Positions 1 through 10,235 of a stretch of 23,956 nt of DNA are shown here, piece by piece (position 1 is the stretch's first letter; every line of letters begins with the position of its first letter). Below the pieces are notes generated by a model that worked only from the letters and a program-made list of their open reading frames with translations, had not been told where the DNA came from and did not search any database. This DNA comes from Cylindrodendrum hubeiense. Taxonomy: Eukaryota; Ascomycota; Sordariomycetes; Hypocreales; Nectriaceae. The stretch spans positions 1 to 23,956 of the forward strand of contig JAANBB010000537.1 in NCBI GenBank assembly GCA_014621425.1, given 5' to 3'. Position numbers and translations under genes: made by a program.

Positions 1-6
1 ACTTAC

Positions 7-26
7 CTGTCTCCAGCATCCGACAT
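7..26 (-). CDS. Putative first coding exon of a gene running off the left edge (partial)
   Basis: On the minus strand an ATG at 26-24 has a favourable context (CCAAC before the ATG). It opens a 20-nt stretch encoding MSDAGD plus two bases, followed at once by a perfect donor, CAG/GTAAGT, with the GT at 6-5. A very short first coding exon before a GTAAGT intron is common in filamentous ascomycetes. Only six full codons are visible, so the product cannot be named. The stretch to its right would be its 5' leader and promoter. The main alternative is a chance ATG beside a chance donor; the joint match of start context and donor is why I list it. Confidence 0.4.
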
Positions 27-2150
27 GTTGGCGTCTTGACGTCTAACCACCGACTATGGTCACCAAGAGCGAGACGAGGGAGTCGGTGAGAAAGGAAAGA
101 CGGAAAGGAGAGGGGGCGTTCCCTGCTATGGCGAGCCAGAGCAAGGGTCTTGTCCGACTCTGCGAAAGTAGACGGAGCTTGGAGCTCGGAGCTTGCGAGA
201 CGGATGGAGAAGCGGCGGAAAAGAGGCCACGATGGACAAGCGAACAACGGAGACGGATGAACCTGGGCCAGTGTGCCGGCCGGTAGCCACCTCGCGGACA
301 GTATACTATGGAAAGGTTGTCGGACTAAGACAATTGCTCCGGAGGTTTGGGTTATTGCGGGAGGGAGGACGTCGGTAGAGGGCACGTCGGTAGAGAGCAC
401 GTCGGTAGCGAATTCGGCGGGAGGGGGGAGTCCGCCCGGAGGTAGGCAGCTTGAACGGACAACGGACGATGGCGGGTGGGGAACGAGCGGGATATCCTGC
501 CAACCAAGGCAGAAGGCAGCATCAGTCAAGCGCCTAGACCATACTCGGGCGGTGCGTGCAAGGTCAAGCTTCCATTCCCAGCGGCCCAGCCAAGAAGCCA
601 CCCGCGGCCGCCTCCGTATGAATGACGTTTGCCGGCCTGTTACACTGTCCGCCGTCCCGTACTTTTTTTTTTTAATTTTGTGTTTAGGCTGGGCCAGGTA
701 CCGGGCTGGCTGCTGCGCAAGTGCGGAAACCCTCGCCTGCTACCTTATTTCTGCTACCGGCCGACGTACCCTGCCGGGGGGGCAGACGAATCCATGGCTC
801 CAGGAGCGGGGGAGGGCGGCCGCACTGGGGCGAGAGGGTGTGGTGGAGTTGGCTGAGGACGTCTCCGATACTGGGCAGAGGGCGGGCAGAGGGCGCTACC
901 GGGCGCTCGCTAGGAAGTGGCGGGAGGGGAACACGGGGGGAGCACTGACGAGCCACTGGAGAGTCACTGGAGCGCAGTGAGGGGGCCACCACGCCCCCTA
1001 GGGCCATCCCCCTCGCGCTGTTGGAGGGGATGACAGCGGAGGGGGGCTCTAACAAGTCCCCCAACTTAGTCATCGGCCGGCTCGCCACCCATCCATTCGC
1101 CTCATGCGACGGTTCTCTTACAGCACAGCCAACATGTGCGTCACCACTCTTCCAACTAAACGCTGCCCTCCACCCACCCGTCCATCATTCAGATGCTCCG
1201 AATCTGCTACAGTGTTTGAGTGTACTACGGGAACCCACGCACTAAGCATCCCGCAGCCCAAGCCACTGACGTTATCCTTCCCAGCTCCCCATCGTCAAAC
1301 GCCCATGTTGCACTTCACGGCTGCGGTGTACGACGTCGCAACGGTCGTCATGTTTCAGCAAAAAGCAGAGACGCCGGCGTCGTGTTCGTTGCCCTCGTAC
1401 GACATGAATGCACAGATACTGCCACACTTTGGGCTAGCTACATCCGACCTTGTGCATCCATGCTTAACAACGCATCTATCATAGTCGGCACCTTTATCTG
1501 CTTGGCCTACAGTGCTTGAGTGCTACACTTAAAACATTGACTACGCATCATGATACGGTCAGCCGTATTCGGGTCAATTAACCCCGGTGTCTTGTCCATG
1601 TGTATAGCCGATTGTATAGCCCGTGTGTATGGCCCGTGTGCATTGTCTCGAAAGCAATAAACGTTCCCGAATAGTCATGCTCTGAAAAGTAAAGTCGCAT
1701 TACCAATTGAATGTCTACATGTACAGTACACTACTTTTGAGGAGCAGACTTTCTTGCTCCAGAGGACAGCGGCGATGAAGACGACGAAGCAAATCCCTTT
1801 CGCTCATGATGGCCCTGCGCCTCCGCCATGCTGCACGCGGTATAACAGCCAGCCAAAGAGATTCTTTAATACATGGATGCGAATACGTGGACTCGACGCT
1901 CGGCGCCCGCCACATCGCCGCTGACAAAGGTCATCAATTCCTCCTTCATGCAAGGTAGCCATTCACATTTCCACTCTTCTCATCAACAAATGTACAATAA
2001 ATAGGCGGTGAATATATGACAGGGGCTTGACAAGCCGTCCAATGTGAGCCGCAAAGCTCGTCACGACGTTATGCCACGTCTAGACAAATTTTCGTGACAG
2101 AAAATTGAAAAAAGGTCAACAGAGGGATACCGAACAGGACATTTCCTCCA
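27..2150. other. Intergenic region without a supported gene
   Basis: Several open frames exist here, the longest at 273-980 on the plus strand. Their translations are low in motif content, overlap equally long frames on the other strand and show no exon structure, so I treat them as chance frames in G-rich DNA. The interval holds a 15-bp tandem repeat (369-410), an oligo-T run near 662-672, and a small perfect hairpin near 1551-1566 (stem ATACGG/CCGTAT). If the exon at 7-26 is real, its right-hand flank is that gene's promoter. The right end lies just past the 3' end of the chitinase gene. Confidence 0.5.
369..410. repeat. 15-bp tandem repeat, about 2.8 copies
   Basis: The unit ACGTCGGTAGAGGGC begins at 369, 384 and 399, with one or two substitutions between copies. 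It lies in gene-free G-rich DNA and has no coding context. It is a short minisatellite seed, directly visible in the sequence. Confidence 0.8.
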
Positions 2151-5100
2151 TTACAAAACAAGCATCTGCAAGGCAGCGGCGGCAATCACAGCCGTCAGGC
2201 CGAGGCCAGCAGTCGATGCACCGGCCGTCACGGGCTGGATCGTAGCAGAAGGAGACGTATGCGTGGTGGCTGAGCAACCTGCCCCGACGCATCCGCCAGT
2301 AGTTGCCGCAACGCCCTCAGGTCGCTTGTCGGTGGTCTCGGCCTCGGACTTGTAGGTGGTGGCACTGGGCTTGCTTGACGTCTCAAGAGTAACAGCAGGC
2401 ACAACGATGGTTGTGTAGATTGTGCTAGTGGCGGCACTGGACGTGCTTGAAGTCTCAAGAGTAGCAGCAGGCACAACGACGGTTGTGTAGATTGTGCTGG
2501 TGGCCTTCACAGTGGTTGTCTCTTCGGGAACAGACTCTTCGGGAACCTCGACGCTTGCGGTTTCAGTCGTCTTCGCAACGGTGGTGGTCCAAGAGGAAAC
2601 CTCCGTGGTGACGGAGCCAACAGGGCAATCTGTCACGTAAGCAGGGCATTTAGTGATGGTGTGAATCTTAGTCGTGTAGAGCGTCGAAACCTCGGGAACT
2701 TCCTCCTCGACCTCGGCGGCCGTGATTCCTGCGACGTGCACAACAGTGGTGGTGTAAGAGGAAACCTCCGTGGTGATGGAACCAACAGGGCAGTCGGTAA
2801 CGTAAGCAGGGCACATAGTGACAGTGTGAACGTTGGTCGTGTACACAGTCTTGACCTCTTCGGAAACCGCAGCGTAGGTAGGCTCGGGCTTGGAAGCCTC
2901 GCCGGCCTTTGTGGTGGACTTTTCAGCCGCGGTAACAGGGCACACCGTAGTGTAGAGAGCGACGATCTCGGTGGTGACATAGGGGGTCGCGGCATTGGCG
3001 GGACAGTTCGTAACCTCAGGAGGACACTTGGTGACGGTGTAGACGTGAGTGGTGTAGACAGTGCTGGTAGTCGAGCTAGCCGACTCAGTGGTGGCCGCAC
3101 CGCCGTAAGGGATGCTGGTGGTTGTCAGCGCACCAGCAGCGGTGCTGTCGGCGCCGGTGGCCTCAGAACCAGGCAAGCTGTCAGTAGCAGAGCCGGTAGC
3201 CTCGGGGCCGGTGGCTTCGGGGCCAGTAGCAGTGCTGTCGGTGCCAGTGGCCTCGGAACCAGGCGCGGTGCTGTCCGTGGCAGACCCAGTCGCAATGCTG
3301 TCGGTAGCAGCGCCGGTGGGAGCGCTGTCGGAGCTGGTGAAAGTGTTGTCAGAGCCAGTAGAAGTGCCATCGATAGCAGCACCAGTTGAAGTGCTGTCAG
3401 ATCCAGTAGGGGTGCTATCAGGGCCAGCAGGAGTGTTGTCAGGGCCAGGAGCGGTGGTGCTGCTGCCGCACTCTGTGCCGTAGCAAAGAGCTGTGGTGGA
3501 AGTCTCAACTCCGGAGGTGGTGGCAGCACCGGTAGGGGTGCTATCGGGACCAACGGGAGTGCTAACGATAGCAGTGCTGGTTGAAGTGCTGTCGGATCCA
3601 GTAGGGGTGCTGTCAGGGCCAGCGGGAGTGCTGTCAGGGCCGGCAGAAGTGCTCTCGTTAGCAGCGTCGGTTGAAGTGCTGTCAGGGCCAGGAGCAGTGG
3701 TGGAGGGGGTCTCGACACCGGGAGTGGTCTCAGGGCCAGTAGGAGTGTTATTGGGGGCAGTGGAAGTGCTGTCGAACTCGGTACTGGAGTCGCACTCCTG
3801 AGTATCAGTAGGGGTACCAGTAGGAGCATTGTCAGGGCCAGGAGTGGTGGTGGGAGCGCTATCAGAGCCAGGAGTGGTGGTGGGAACGCTATCAGAGCCA
3901 GGAGTGGTGGTGGGAGTGCTGTCAAAGCCAGTAGTGCTGTCAGCGGTCGAGTCCGTGGTGTAAGACGTGCTATCAGAGGTTGAGAGATCTGTGGAAGTAG
4001 TGGTCTCAGCCTCAATAGAGACAGAGGCAGTGCTCTCAGCCTCAGTCGAGATAGAGGTGGTGGTCTCGGCGGTGGTCTCGGCCTCCGTCGAGATAGAAGC
4101 NGTGGTNGAAGCCTCAGTNGAGACAGCGGTAGTGGTTGAGGCCTCAGACGTAGAAGTAGGCGCCGAGGAAGTGACTGCGGACGTGGTGCGAGTAACGCCA
4201 AGGGCCTCGAGCACGGCGTCGTTAAAAGACGTGCCTTCCAGGTCGACAATGTTAGAGGCACCTCGGTTCAAGTCCCACAGAGAGATACCACCGAATGATG
4301 CCCGATCCTTGAGGTACTGGATAACTTCGGAAATAACAGTAGGAGTGATGTAACCAGTACCAGCGGCAAGATCAGAGGCTGGCAAGCCGACGTAGATCTT
4401 GGCACTCTTGCTCGCGGTGCTACTAGTGAGGACATTCTCCCAATCCAAGTAGTTGAAGTTGTCATAGGCGTATTCTCCGTCGCCGAGCAGATCGCAGTCC
4501 GGGTTGTTGTAGAATTGCACGAAAAGGGCGTCAAGCTGGGATGTCTGGATCAGTTCCTCCATGTAGAACCAGTCAGAAGAAGTCGGGCACTGAGGAGCAG
4601 CGGTGATGAGAAGAGAGGGATCGTAGGATCGGAGCTCGTCGATCATGGCGATGTAGGGTGTCATGTCTTTCAAACGATAGGAGTTAGCAGAGGCAGGACT
4701 CAAAACGAAGCAAAAGACTTACCAAAATCTTGCTCAATGTCAAAGTCGAATCCATCAACGCTCTGTACTCCATAGGCGTCGCTGTCGAAGGGACGGGGGC
4801 CGTCATAACCCGCTTGCAGGGGACCGAAGATCTGATACAGGGAATGTGCAAAGGCGCGGCCACTTTCCTCGGTGGCAACCTTATAATTGCTGGTGTCTGC
4901 GTTATAATCACCACCGATGCTGAGCAGAACCTTGACTCCAAGACTCTGGCAGTAAGGGATGCCTTCCTGGATCAGGTAACAATTGCTCCACAGGTTTGAG
5001 TCGTATAGGACACCGTCCTCTTCGTATTGGAAGACAGATCCTGGGCAGTGGCCAGCGAAGTTGGTGCCTGGCCAGCCCGATTCCTCATTCTCCGGTGCGC

Positions 5101-5287
5101 TGTTGACAAAGGCGAGGGTAACGTACTCGACGCCGCTGTCACAGTACGACTTCATGGAATCATATCCGTATTGGCCCTGGGGCGAGTAAGTCAACCTATC
5201 TCGAGATCCAAGTTATGCTGTCGACTCTTTACTTACCCAGTAACCGTTGAGGCCACCGCCGTAAACACCAGGAGTATAATCAGGCAT
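2151..5287 (-). CDS. GH18 (class III-type) chitinase with Ser/Thr-rich repeats and GPI-type C-terminus
   Basis: Three exons fit: 5287-5237, 5176-4723 and 4666-2151, with introns of 60 and 56 nt, both GTAAGT...AG. They encode 1006 residues. The catalytic domain (about 14-328) carries SIGGD at 103-107 and DGFDFDIE at 158-165, the DxxDxDxE signature of glycoside hydrolase family 18, with Glu165 as the proton donor. QFYNN (about 219-223) and a conserved-type Trp near 299 also fit. Such enzymes cleave beta-1,4-GlcNAc bonds in chitin. A Ser/Thr/Pro-rich tandem-repeat stalk (about 330-690) follows, then three VYTTxxxTVTxCPxxVTxCP-like modules and a hydrophobic C-terminus typical of GPI addition, so a cell-wall or membrane location is likely. 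No N-terminal signal peptide is visible: an in-frame TGA lies two codons upstream of the ATG. Three N bases (4101, 4107, 4119) lie in the stalk. The family call is firm; the start is less so. Confidence 0.9.
3110..4150 (-). repeat. Intragenic tandem repeats in the chitinase stalk
   Basis: The chitinase stalk is built from short degenerate units such as GPDSTP, TGSDSTS and TTTPGSDSAP. The clearest array is about 3840-3930, where a 30-bp unit (GGAGTGGTGGTGGGA on the plus strand followed by a TATCAGAGCCA-like half) occurs three times with few changes and encodes ten-residue units. These regions are expected to be heavily O-glycosylated and to vary in length between strains. The three undetermined bases at 4101-4119 fall in the related Ser/Thr repeat (ISTEAE-like units), consistent with unresolved repeat assembly or allelic variation. 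Confidence 0.8.
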
Positions 5288-6788
5288 TATTCAGATGTGA
5301 TTAGGGTATTAGGGGGTAAAGATTGTAAGTTGGTCGAAACCAATAATGAGTGTGGTGATGATACTGAGATCAACGAAAGGACGCAAACCAAAGGTCTACA
5401 GGATGGCCAAGTACCGAGCCGTGTCTGGGGTTGACAAAGTTCAGACAGTTGATGAAGACGGAAAGGAAGAAGAAAGGGAAAAGAAGGAGGAGACGAAGGT
5501 ACTATTTGCGCCTCTTTACGCAGTCGGCCTAGTCAGGCACAACTCCCCCCAAGATGAGCCATGAGACCCGGCGACTGCCATTCTAGTCTACCAAAGTGAC
5601 CCCCGTTCGTTCAAGTCCCAGTCCCAGTCCCAACCAAGGAGGAGCCGGGGGAGGCAGATGGGGCGGCGTGATGCGGCGGGCACAGCAATTTCCCATCTGG
5701 GATGGACGAGTGAAGTCCGCCACCTGCAGGCGGGAAGAGGGATAGCTGCCAGGTTCAGGAACAGGCTTAGCGTTCGGAGAAGATGGCTGGCTGTTGGCGG
5801 AGCGGGCCATTGGTTCAGAAGCAACACGGCCCGGACGCCAAGCGCGGTGTTGGTGCCGGCACGGAGTCGATGGTGATGAAAAGTGAGTGGCGAGTGCATG
5901 TGGCACCTAGCACACCTAGCACACCACAATGGGTACAGTAGCAGCAGCCACCGACGAGCAAGATGCTATCCCCGAGGCTTCTGAGAGAATTCTGGGCGCC
6001 GGGTGCTGGGCGTTGGCCACCATGGGCCTACATGAGGCCGGACACACATCTACGTCCTAGTGTCCTAGTGAGTCAGGGAACTCCTCTCTTACACCCAAGC
6101 CCATGTCCCCTGAGGCCTTTATTCAGGCCTTGTGGGCAAGGCTTGGGCGGGGCATGCGGAAAAGCGGCAGATGTCCAAGGGGGCTCGGAACCGAAGATGT
6201 GAGGGTCGCAAGTGGGCGAGTCGTGGGCGAGTCGTGGGTGGGAGAGTTGGACAACGGCCTCAAATCTTCAACAGAACAATGACGAAGCTGCACGATGACG
6301 CGTCCCACTAGAGCGCATTGGTATTTCATCTCAGATCTATATGCAGACCTGAGACGGTGCCCTAATCGAGCAGGCCGACACACCATTTTCCCAATAGCGC
6401 GTCTGCTCTGGAAACGTGAAGTGGGCGGGCCGGTGTTGAGAGCGTGCGGTGTGATGGCACAGAGAGGTTGCGGTTAGTACAACCAAATCGCTGGTAACTC
6501 CTGGTCCCACAAGGGTCCCGTTTGGCGCCTTGGGCCGAAACCCGCTGTGCTGAGTGGCCAGCAGGGCCGTCTGCAAGGCACTAGTGGCTGATGGTCACAT
6601 TTAGCCCCCTGTGTTGCAGCGGTCTGCTCCACCAATCTCTCCACTAACCCTCCGTAGGGCTAGGAGATTCCGCACCTGGTCGTCCGTCGATAGCTTGTGG
6701 CAACTCCCAGGCGGGCTGACAGAGGGGCAGATGGGGCCTCCTGAACGCTCCGCTGTTGGCTCGGACAAAGCGCGGACCTGTTTTCCCC

Positions 6789-6832
6789 TGTCTCCTCCTT
6801 GTCTCCTCTCTGTCTCCTCCCGGTCTCCTCCC
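6789..6832. repeat. 11-bp tandem repeat, four copies
   Basis: The unit TGTCTCCTCCT is repeated four times in direct succession with one or two changes per copy. The strand is strongly pyrimidine-biased. There is no coding context that I trust. Confidence 0.8.
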
Positions 6833-7130
6833 TGAAGCCGGACGATGATAGGCCATGTAGCGATGTGGTGCCATATCGGGAAGGCAGCCCATGCTGATCC
6901 GGACCAACCCAAGCGAGACTGGCTCTGTCTTCCCTAGCTGGGCCATTGGATGGGCATTTCAATATCCACAGTGTCCACAGTGGGATTGTGGAATAGGTGA
7001 TGCTCCTCTCTTCAACGAGCGCCGCAGACTGGCAGAAAACTGGCCTGCTGGTCGCATCTAAGTGCGTGGATCCTGTCCGAGCCACCGCCCGCCTCTCTTT
7101 CGCGTGGCCAGAGACATGGTGCCGCTCGCC

Positions 7131-7209
7131 CATGCTGTCCATGCTATCCATGCTGTCCATGCTGTCCATGCCTCGCCTGCTCCCTTGCTGCCCTTGCTGC
7201 CCTTGCTGC
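7131..7209. repeat. Two adjacent 9-bp tandem repeats
   Basis: Four copies of CATGCTGTC (one with A for G) run from 7131 to about 7166. After a 15-base gap, about three copies of CCCTTGCTG run from 7182 to 7209. Both have period nine, so open frames cross them without stops on either strand; this explains the Met-Asp-Ser and Leu-Pro runs in the local conceptual translations. I read it as microsatellite-like DNA, not as a gene. Confidence 0.75.
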
Positions 7210-9369
7210 TGCGAGCCCTTGGTGTTGCGCTGCCCAACCCAAACAGGATACTGCCGATCCGGGGTCCCCTACCCGACGTTTTGCGCTTGTCGTTGACAAC
7301 CATCGGGCGCAGCCACGGGAATGCGTGCCGGTTCGGTACCGTGCATCACATACAGACTGAGTCTCTCTACCCGTTCGTGCCTTGTGCCTGGTAGTGGCTC
7401 TGCTACTACGTATGCCGGTGTACCTCTTCGCATTGCCAGAGCCGTCAGCAAGCAAATGACTCGTTGGTCTGCCTGACTGCCCGTTCCTGCGTCAGTGCCA
7501 CCCTCCCTGGCGGCCCGGAAAACCGCCCCATGCTGGTGATTGAGGGGACCTAGAAATGATGTGGTTCCATTCGCTGTTTTCCCTGCTGCTGCCCACTAGC
7601 CACCCTGCCAACCTCTTCCTGCTTGTTGATGGCTCCCCATCCTGCCGAGGCGGACATTTTCAGAGGTGAAGAATGACGAAATGAGCCCCTCACAGCGCAT
7701 CTCCGCACCGCTCGCTCACCAAACCCTCATTTTACTCTATTCCGTTCCACCCGTTTCGCCGAGTGAACAGACCGCCTGCCAACGCCTTATACCCGGGACC
7801 TTGCCACCGTCCAGATTTTGTGGGCATCTCTCTCATTTTCGAATCGATTGCCGAAAGGATCACTCTTTCTCCAAGGCTTGGCCCCCAGCGACAACATCCT
7901 CTGCCAAGACGCGACCCTGCCATGTGCTTGGGTTCTGAATCAGGTGCTGGCAAGCCACCAACACCAACGGTATCAACCAACGGTATCAACCAACAACAAC
8001 CATGCAGTTTCTTTACTTGCCTTTCTGCATCCATCCTTGAAGCTCAAGCCTCTCCTTCAATACCGGCAGCCCCCTGAGATGTCCATCGAACTGATAGTGT
8101 ATACTACAGGTCCAGCTCCGGCTGAGGCGCACCACTCTGAAAACTTCCTTCTACCAGCAGTTGAGCTTCGGGCACCCCGTCTCGCACTATCATGTTCCAT
8201 AGTAGTCATCTCACCATCTGGCTCTCGCTCTCACGCTTTGTCATGTCAATGCCCCTCAGCAATTCTGCATGACCATTCTCAAAAGCAGACTACAGGGGTA
8301 ACCTGGCAAGCTCACTTTTACTCCCCTCGGCCCTAACACGGCCATTGTCAGACCAGGCTTCCCCACCACAGCATGCCGCCTTTTCGCCAACGACCCTACA
8401 CAACCCAGGCCACAAGGGGTACAAAGGTTATTAACTGGCACAGGTACGCGGCTCGTTGCGATAGAGTGTTCGTGCATAGTCCACAACACATGGGTTAGAA
8501 GTTTAAATGGTTTGGTTTGCGTAAGGCTATATAACTCGGATATCTGCGTTCGTTCTTGCGTAGACTCACACGTAAAGTGCCATCCATTCCATCGGGTTTC
8601 TGTACAAAGACTTACGCATCACTGCACCGTTTAGCATGTTTTTATGCTCGTAGCCGGGAAATGCTACATCAGGTCGCCTGAGCCTCCCGCTAGTGGTAGG
8701 TGCCCCTGCAGTCTGCCTCCCACGAACGTGCATCTTCTCCTCCCGACTTGGGAATGGCGCATCCTTCCGGGGGATTAATCGGAAAGTGGGCAGTATCGAA
8801 CGTCGCCAGGAAGGTGGGCGGCCAATATGGAGATGGCCTCCCAATTGAGTCACTTCCGTCATTAGCGCCAAGAGCTCACATGGTTCATATTCAGGCAAAA
8901 CATATACTCCAGGCAGTGCGTAAAACAGGCACGGGTGAGCACTACCAAGCCACGGGGTAGCACTTCTAAGGGAAATGCACACTCCCCGGGTCCCCGGGGA
9001 TAGGGCGATAATCTCCAAGTGAGACGAGATCCGATCCACTCGGTTATACCGTGATAGCCACCTGGCCAGGCGATAGGTCGTAAAATGCACTAAAGTAAGG
9101 GGTCACCAGTGACAGGCGGTAAGGGTATACTGAAATAGGTGCCGTTATTTATCATGGTCTCAACCATTGGTAGATAACCCGAGGCCCAATGCAATCATGC
9201 TCTCGGCACTCTCTAATACCCGAGCGGGCCAACGACGATGTGGAACAATCATGTCACCGAACCCCTTCTTGACTTGCCCGCAGCGGCCCCAGAATATTGC
9301 TCTTGTAGCAGTCTTCAAATTCTATGGACAAACTCACTTTCTCCCAATTCGATGTATTGAACGCCAGAG

Positions 9370-9549
9370 CTAGCCGCCCAACTCTCTTCTATGGGCTGGT
9401 AGATACTCATTCCATTCATCAAAAAGCCAACATACTCTGTCCCACTTGGCAGTCAAATCCAAGTGAATAATCCCACCACTCCTGAATAAAAAATGTGATG
9501 CCGTTCGGATTGAAGATCCTCGGCCTGCATTTTGCGAAATGGGGGCCAT
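9370..9549 (-). CDS. Possible small ORF or gene fragment, 59 residues, unknown
   Basis: An ATG-to-TAG frame encodes 59 residues with a fairly natural composition, including the run GGIIHLDLTAKWDRVCWLF, rich in Trp and acidic residues near the C-terminus. A second minus-strand frame overlaps it and continues upstream to about 9770 with few stops, also with protein-like composition. This could be a fragment of a decayed gene. I recognise no family, see no introns and have no start-context support, so chance remains a strong alternative. Confidence 0.15.
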   Translation of the reverse strand: MAPISQNAGRGSSIRTASHFLFRSGGIIHLDLTAKWDRVCWLFDEWNEYLPAHRRELGG

Positions 9550-10235
9550 CCAAACGGTGGATGATGCAAAACCCCGTTATTCAGAGAGCGTTACTATTTG
9601 CACACACACTCCTTGCCATGAGGGTTATTAGTGATATAACTATGTTTTTCTCTATCATGCTTTAGAAAACCTACACGACTTATCATCTCGTCAGAGAGAA
9701 ATAGTCTTGTGCGTTGAGCACCGAGGAATGACTGGGCGGCACCTGCCCATACAGCACCGCCAACATCTAGTCAGACACAGGAGAAGTCTCACATTTCTCT
9801 TAAAGATGACAAAATACCATTGGTCACTGTCTTACTTACATAGAGCAACATGAGGCTATAGCGGTAAGACGTTACTAAATAACAGGGCTTTCGCCAGAAG
9901 TTTCAGATCGTAGCCATGCAGCCTGCCATCGTGACACGGTATAACAATTCATGTGACAAGAAATAATGTGTGAGTATGTTTAAATGGATGTATTATTATA
10001 GTTGTATTGGCTAGCTACAGAGTGTTGATGCAGGCCCTGACTACTGTGACTGCTTGACGCACCCGGGCTAGGTTGCACCCGGCCACCCCTCAACAGAAGG
10101 TCAGAGGTCAGAATTCCATCAAGTGACATACATTTTCGGAGAGCAATGGATACTCATGTCTACACTCTCTCTTTTCACTCACTCAACTCCAAGACCCTCT
10201 GTTCTAGTTCCCAGTGCAAAGAGTCCAGGGTAGAC

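Larger units (their letters stand above)
5288..9369. other. Gene-poor region upstream of the chitinase gene
   Basis: About 4 kb lacks any ORF I can defend. Open frames of 60-174 codons occur on both strands (for example 6660-7169 and 8566-9090 minus, 7818-8336 plus), but they have no recognisable motif, overlap each other and lack splice or start context. Visible structure is limited to short tandem repeats at 6789-6832, 7131-7171 and 7182-7209, a doubled 13-mer near 7966-7991 (CCAACGGTATCAA), and a CAGTCC-type repeat near 5616. The part next to 5287 must hold the chitinase promoter. A gene made only of very short exons would be missed by reading alone. Confidence 0.45.

Noticed and set aside
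273..980. Plus-strand ORF of 235 codons
   Set aside because: It crosses a 15-bp tandem repeat and an oligo-T run, has no motif, and overlaps a comparable minus-strand frame at 684-1088; it looks like a chance frame in G-rich DNA.
1021..1519. Overlapping plus-strand ORFs of 74-126 codons
   Set aside because: Three frames are open over the same bases, with no domain or splice context.
2661..3389. Plus-strand ORF opposite the chitinase stalk
   Set aside because: Its low-complexity Gly/Ser/Val composition is the mirror of the Ser/Thr repeat; it is a shadow of the chitinase gene.
8566..9090. Minus-strand ORF of 174 codons
   Set aside because: It has only a GTG start at its full length, no recognisable domain and no intron signals; a plus-strand frame overlaps it.
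9043..9945. 11-bp inverted repeat GTTATACCGTG / CACGGTATAAC about 900 bp apart, as transposon ends
   Set aside because: Matches of this length at this spacing are expected many times by chance in 24 kb, and no target-site duplication is seen.
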